DNA from: JAJDZL01 sp965221175
GTDB taxonomy: Bacteria; Pseudomonadota; Gammaproteobacteria; Arenicellales; JAJDZL01
Direction of reading: 5' to 3'
Length of the DNA: 64,000 nucleotides
Assembly (NCBI GenBank): GCA_965221175.1
Contig: OZ244867.1
Location: 2,666,001 to 2,730,000 of the forward strand
Shown: in pieces, positions 60,653 through 64,000 of the stretch
Numbering within the stretch: the stretch's first letter is position 1
How the letters are laid out: every line of letters begins with the position of its first letter
The notes under the pieces: generated by a model
Told to the model about the DNA's origin: nothing
The model's input: the letters and a program-made list of their open reading frames with translations, nothing else
Databases searched by the model: none
Program-made: the position numbers and the translations under genes

Positions 60653-62083
60653 ATGACTAAGACTACACGCGACGCTATCTTCATCAGTCACGCCAATCCG
60701 GAGGACAACACATTTACCATTTGGCTCGGTGCGCGACTAACCGCGGCCGGATACGAAGTCTGGGCAGACGTGCTCAGACTGCGAGGCGGTCAGGACTGGC
60801 AACGTCTACTGGAGGATGCACTTCGCAACAAGGCGTGCAAAGTATTGCTTGTCGGCACGGAACAAGGCGCAGAGAAGCAAGGTGTCAGAAATGAAATTCA
60901 AATAGCTTGTGAGGTTGGCAAGAGCATCGATGACGCGGAATTCATCATACCTTTGCGCCTCACAAACTTCGAAGCCCCGTTTTCAATAGTCCACGCACAA
61001 TACATCGACTTTAAACACAGTTGGGTCGATGGCTTTGCCGAGCTTCTGGCAACGCTTGAGGATGCCGTAAACATTCCTCGCAAAAGCACCTCCGCCAGCG
61101 AGACCATGGCCTACTGGAAACAGGTTCACTTACGCCACGGCCAGACTTTAACGCCAGTGTCCGAACCTCTTGTTACCAACTGGCTGTCTTTCCAGCAGCT
61201 GCCCGAAATGCTCTACCTCTACGACTTCGACGGACCTATTTCGCATGAACATGCAAAACGACAGATGAAAAGTACGACTTGGCCAATAGTCCAGTTCCGA
61301 CGAGGCTTCGTGGCGTTTTGTCCGTATTCTGATCTTCAAGACCATTTCGAACCGAGTTTCTCGATGAAAATCGTAGACGAGATCGACACAAACACATTTC
61401 TCAATGATGCTTGGCCCGATCAGCGCATAGAGCGTTTCGATGCTCAAAATCAGTTCTCCGATTTAGTGCAACAGGCGATGGAACTCGTCTTGCGCAGAAG
61501 AATGCTCAGTCCATATGAAATGACAGGCGGTCAACGAGCTTGGTGGGGGCCGCTCGATTCCGTCCCGTCACAGCAAATACCTTTCTCCTACGGGACTGCT
61601 TTCACTGGAAGGCGTCAGATCATAGGATGTTCGCAGACTCGGGACCTGTACTGGCACTACGGCATCACGCCGAAGCCACGTGTGTTCCCGTTCCCCCACG
61701 TCCGCTTCGTCAATCGTGTTTTGTTCACTAAGGACGGCCGAACACCTATTGCTGATACAAGACGTATGCACCGTCTGCGCCGATCTTTTACTAGGTCGTG
61801 GAGAAACGCCAGATGGCGTGACATGTTGCTCGCTTTCCTACATTGGCTGAGCGACGGCGAAAACTGTTTGATTATCCCAGTCAGTTCGGACACTGAATGT
61901 TCCCTGAGCCTACCACCCATAGTTGTCGAAGGGCCGGTCTCAATCGATCTTGGCAACGACACTGAGGAGGTACTCGATAGCGAAGACGATCTGCTCGCAG
62001 AGGACGATAATATCATCGACTTTGACGAGCTGGATGACTTAGAAGACGGTGATGTTGTGGAAGGGGGCGATCATGACGAGTGA
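60653..62083 (+). CDS. TIR-APAZ protein of a short-Argonaute (SPARTA) system
   Basis: A 476-aa effector subunit. The N-terminal TIR domain (about 1-150) has DAIFISHANPEDN, WLGARLTAAGYEVWADVL, RGGQDWQRLLEDALR and LLVGT, the order of NAD(P)-hydrolysing bacterial TIRs. The rest (~155-430) is APAZ-like, with HYGITPKPRVFPFPHVRF and RMHRLRRSFTRSWRNARW typical of the region that packs against short Argonautes, and the tail is strongly acidic (DFDELDDLEDGD). On guide-target binding the complex destroys NAD(P)+ and aborts growth in studied systems. ATG 60653 is chosen over TTG 60638. The stop overlaps the Argonaute start by 11 bases. Confidence 0.88.
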   Translation: MTKTTRDAIFISHANPEDNTFTIWLGARLTAAGYEVWADVLRLRGGQDWQRLLEDALRNKACKVLLVGTEQGAEKQGVRNEIQIACEVGKSIDDAEFIIPLRLTNFEAPFSIVHAQYIDFKHSWVDGFAELLATLEDAVNIPRKSTSASETMAYWKQVHLRHGQTLTPVSEPLVTNWLSFQQLPEMLYLYDFDGPISHEHAKRQMKSTTWPIVQFRRGFVAFCPYSDLQDHFEPSFSMKIVDEIDTNTFLNDAWPDQRIERFDAQNQFSDLVQQAMELVLRRRMLSPYEMTGGQRAWWGPLDSVPSQQIPFSYGTAFTGRRQIIGCSQTRDLYWHYGITPKPRVFPFPHVRFVNRVLFTKDGRTPIADTRRMHRLRRSFTRSWRNARWRDMLLAFLHWLSDGENCLIIPVSSDTECSLSLPPIVVEGPVSIDLGNDTEEVLDSEDDLLAEDDNIIDFDELDDLEDGDVVEGGDHDE

Positions 62084-63635
62084 GAGAGCAGCTTCGCTCG
62101 AAATTAGGCACATAGCCGAGCCTCAACTCGAATTCGGATTCGGACAGAAACTGGAATACCCTCGGGATGGTTTGTTTCTTTACGGACCGCCGTTGAGTGA
62201 AGCGTCAGTTTCCGAAATTCGCTACGGAGTCATTGGAACCACTCTAGGTGTCCAGCGGTTCCAAGCTTGGAGCGAGTTAGTTTCGGGATTCATCAATATC
62301 CCTGAACCAACAGTACGTTCCAAGGAGATTGAGCCCCAACACGTCCCGTTTCCTGGCTTTGAACAAGCATTCGGCGCACGGTGGCCCATGAAGCCAGTTC
62401 AAACCATATGCAATATCGACAGGACCCAACTTCAAGATGCACTCAATATTGGCAATCGTCATGAAGCGATCAAGTCAGCAGTCGAAATTTATGTAACCCC
62501 CCTAATCGCCGCGCAAAACCGTCTGGAGGACCCACCCAGTTTCTGGTTTGTCGTAATCCTTGAAGAGGTTTATGCACTCGGTCGACCCAAATCAATAGTC
62601 CCCAGCGTCAACCGGATTCAGGGAAAAGTCACGATTACCGCCGCGCGGGCACGCTCTCTCAAATATCAACCTACTCTGTTCGGCGATGATGAGAAAGAGG
62701 CGGAAGTCTACAAATATGCTGCTGATTTTCGCAGACAGATGAAAGCAAGGCTCCTCGAGGATCGTATTGTTACGCAGATAGTGCGAGAAACTACACTCGC
62801 GCCTCAAGACTTCGTAAACGAATCCGGATTTCCCCTTAGACGACTAGAGGATCAAGCTACTGTAGCATGGAAGATGTGTACGGGCGCGTACTACAAGGCT
62901 GGCGGGCGACCTTGGCAACTCGCCGATGTTCGTCCCGGTGTATGCTATGTCGGACTAGTCTATAAGCAGACCGATCCACTAAGTGATAGTAGGAATGCAT
63001 GCTGCGCCGCCCAAATGTTTCTTTCCAATGGTGAAGGTGTAGTATTCAGGGGGGCACTTGGTCCCTGGTATTCATTGAAGACCAAGCAGTATCACTTAGA
63101 CCAGTCGAATGCCCGTAGTCTAATCGAGATGGTGGGTGAGGAATACAAACGGCTTCACCACGGGAAGTCACCGGCTGAACTCTTTATCCATGCTCGTTCT
63201 CATTTCACCGACCAAGAATGGAAAGGATTTGAAGAGGGATGCCCGCCAGACACTCGTCTCGTGGGAGTGCAGATTCGTGACGCTCACGATGACTTAAAGC
63301 TCTTTCGTACCGGCATGTATCCGGTCATTCGCGGAACAGCAGCACTACTCAACGAGCGCAACGCTTTCCTGTGGACGGCAGGTTACGTTCCGCGCTTGGA
63401 TACATACATGGGTCCAGAAACCCCCAACCCTATTCAAGTCAAAGTACAAAAGGGTGAATGTGATCTTGAAACGGTTCTGCACGATGTTCTCAGCCTAACA
63501 AAAATTAATTTCAATTCATGCTTATTCAATGACCGCTTACCTGTCACAATCAAGTTCGCAGATGCAGTAGGTGATGTTCTTGTATCAGCTCCTATTCACG
63601 GTGAACCAAAACTGCCGTTTAAATATTACATTTGA
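62073..63635 (+). CDS. Short prokaryotic Argonaute (MID-PIWI), SPARTA-type
   Basis: A 520-aa protein with only MID and PIWI regions; there is no PAZ. The MID half (about 1-270) includes PVQTICNIDRTQLQDALN and a KYQPTLFGDD-type surface, and the PIWI half carries CYVGLVYKQTD, SPAELFIHARSHFTDQEWKG and RNAFLWTAGYVPRLDTYM. Short pAgos of this class lack a complete slicer tetrad and use the partner's TIR as the effector. Start ATG 62073 has GGAAGGGGG just before it; the longer frame from 62049 lies in the TIR-APAZ gene. RNA-guided DNA sensing is the family role. Confidence 0.88.
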   Translation: MTSERAASLEIRHIAEPQLEFGFGQKLEYPRDGLFLYGPPLSEASVSEIRYGVIGTTLGVQRFQAWSELVSGFINIPEPTVRSKEIEPQHVPFPGFEQAFGARWPMKPVQTICNIDRTQLQDALNIGNRHEAIKSAVEIYVTPLIAAQNRLEDPPSFWFVVILEEVYALGRPKSIVPSVNRIQGKVTITAARARSLKYQPTLFGDDEKEAEVYKYAADFRRQMKARLLEDRIVTQIVRETTLAPQDFVNESGFPLRRLEDQATVAWKMCTGAYYKAGGRPWQLADVRPGVCYVGLVYKQTDPLSDSRNACCAAQMFLSNGEGVVFRGALGPWYSLKTKQYHLDQSNARSLIEMVGEEYKRLHHGKSPAELFIHARSHFTDQEWKGFEEGCPPDTRLVGVQIRDAHDDLKLFRTGMYPVIRGTAALLNERNAFLWTAGYVPRLDTYMGPETPNPIQVKVQKGECDLETVLHDVLSLTKINFNSCLFNDRLPVTIKFADAVGDVLVSAPIHGEPKLPFKYYI

Positions 63636-63712
63636 GAATAATAGCTACAGGTCCACTGGAAACTTCGTTTTAATAAAGTTGGCAAACAAGGCAGTGATGC
63701 ACAAACAAATCT

Positions 63713-64000
63713 ATGGCAAACGATGAGCAAAATAAGGCCATTCCTCAAGTAGATGAGGTTAAGTTGCAGCCTCCTAAGCTCTCTTTCGAGGCGATCACGT
63801 TCTCTGACGGCACTACACTAAAGTTGGATGAAGATGACATCGTCGTATTCGTGGGGCCGAACAATGCTGGAAAAAGTGCTGCTCTGCATGAGTTAGAAGA
63901 ACGGGTGAAGCGATCAACACCCGGACTTCTTGTCAAGAATGCAACTATGAGCAAAAAGGGGACACAGGAGAATTCACCGGAAGAACAGGGGCCTGGCATT
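63713..64000 (+). CDS. AAA/ABC-type ATPase, N-terminal part (runs off window)
   Basis: From ATG 63713 the frame stays open to the window end (96 codons). It begins MANDEQNKAIPQVDEVKLQP, followed by LSFEAITFSDGTTLKLDEDD and VVFVGPNNAGKSAALHELEE, a Walker A of the GPNNAGKS kind found in OLD-like, SMC-like and other ABC-class AAA ATPases of defence islands. It starts 77 bases after the Argonaute stop on the same strand, so it may be an accessory of the SPARTA operon or the first gene of a separate module. The minus-strand frame at 63745-63999 is only its antisense. Confidence 0.75.
   Translation, partial: MANDEQNKAIPQVDEVKLQPPKLSFEAITFSDGTTLKLDEDDIVVFVGPNNAGKSAALHELEERVKRSTPGLLVKNATMSKKGTQENSPEEQGPGI

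Noticed and set aside
60653..63635. Interpretation as a long, slicing Argonaute
   Set aside because: The Argonaute is ~520 aa without a PAZ domain and is paired with a TIR-APAZ gene, the short-pAgo layout.
63745..63999. A minus-strand 84-codon frame at the window end
   Set aside because: The plus strand encodes a Walker A ATPase from ATG 63713; the minus frame is its antisense.

Overview
The window looks like a chromosome segment of a gammaproteobacterium, probably marine or host-associated. It has an rpsU-dnaG pair followed by a CAU-anticodon tRNA of the Ile2 type, 2-aminoethylphosphonate (AEP) uptake genes and a TRAP carboxylate transporter. It is also rich in mobile DNA: two complete transposase genes, at least four transposase remnants, several duplicated host-gene fragments and a recombinase-bearing island. 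The taxonomic placement is inference from gene content.

Layout. (a) 0-3.2 kb: a cassette with an AAA ATPase gene and a 53-aa partner gene, lying between two copies of the 3' end of a GcvT/dimethylglycine-dehydrogenase-like gene. (b) 3.2-10.4 kb: an AEP module with permease, ATPase, two tandemly duplicated substrate-binding proteins, phosphonoacetaldehyde hydrolase (phnX) and a VOC protein. (c) 10.3-14.4 kb: an AT-rich insert with a TGT-like protein of unknown function, an Xre/MbcA-type antitoxin and a RES-type toxin. It is bracketed by a ~528-bp duplication of a VOC/hydratase junction, and an IS terminus abuts one copy. (d) 13.9-34.5 kb: a catabolic region with a class I fumarase-type hydratase, a second succinate-dehydrogenase-like complex (its FeS subunit is encoded apart, at 29.6-30.3 kb), acyl-CoA synthetase, an N-formylglutamate amidohydrolase family protein, TRAP DctPQM, a thiolase-fold protein lacking its catalytic residues, an FAD-linked 2-hydroxyacid dehydrogenase, an enolase-superfamily enzyme, acetoacetyl-CoA synthetase and an Lrp regulator. 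An IS1182-like element and a FitAB/VapBC-type toxin-antitoxin pair interrupt it. The set suggests uptake and oxidation of a substituted dicarboxylate or hydroxy acid; the substrate is not deducible. (e) 34.7-38.7 kb: a transposase, then the housekeeping genes rpsU, dnaG and the tRNA.

(f) From 38.7 kb to the end: a defence-rich island that appears to start at the tRNA. A large serine recombinase overlaps the tRNA antisense, with a small partner and a MerR-like regulator. Next come a complete type I restriction-modification operon (hsdM-hsdS-hsdR plus a YgjP-type metallopeptidase), a decayed Mrr-type endonuclease, an HNH protein split by a frameshift, a phage-tail-like gene, an IS630 remnant, a decayed HicB/HicA-like pair fused at its junction to a TIR-domain gene with a small partner, a 1.3-kaa STAND-type NTPase, an HTH ORF, and a TIR-APAZ plus short Argonaute pair (SPARTA type). 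The window ends inside an AAA ATPase gene. The SPARTA operon is the clearest defence system. The STAND NTPase, the TIR plus small partner and the TGT-like/Xre/RES triplet are the best candidates for less described biology.
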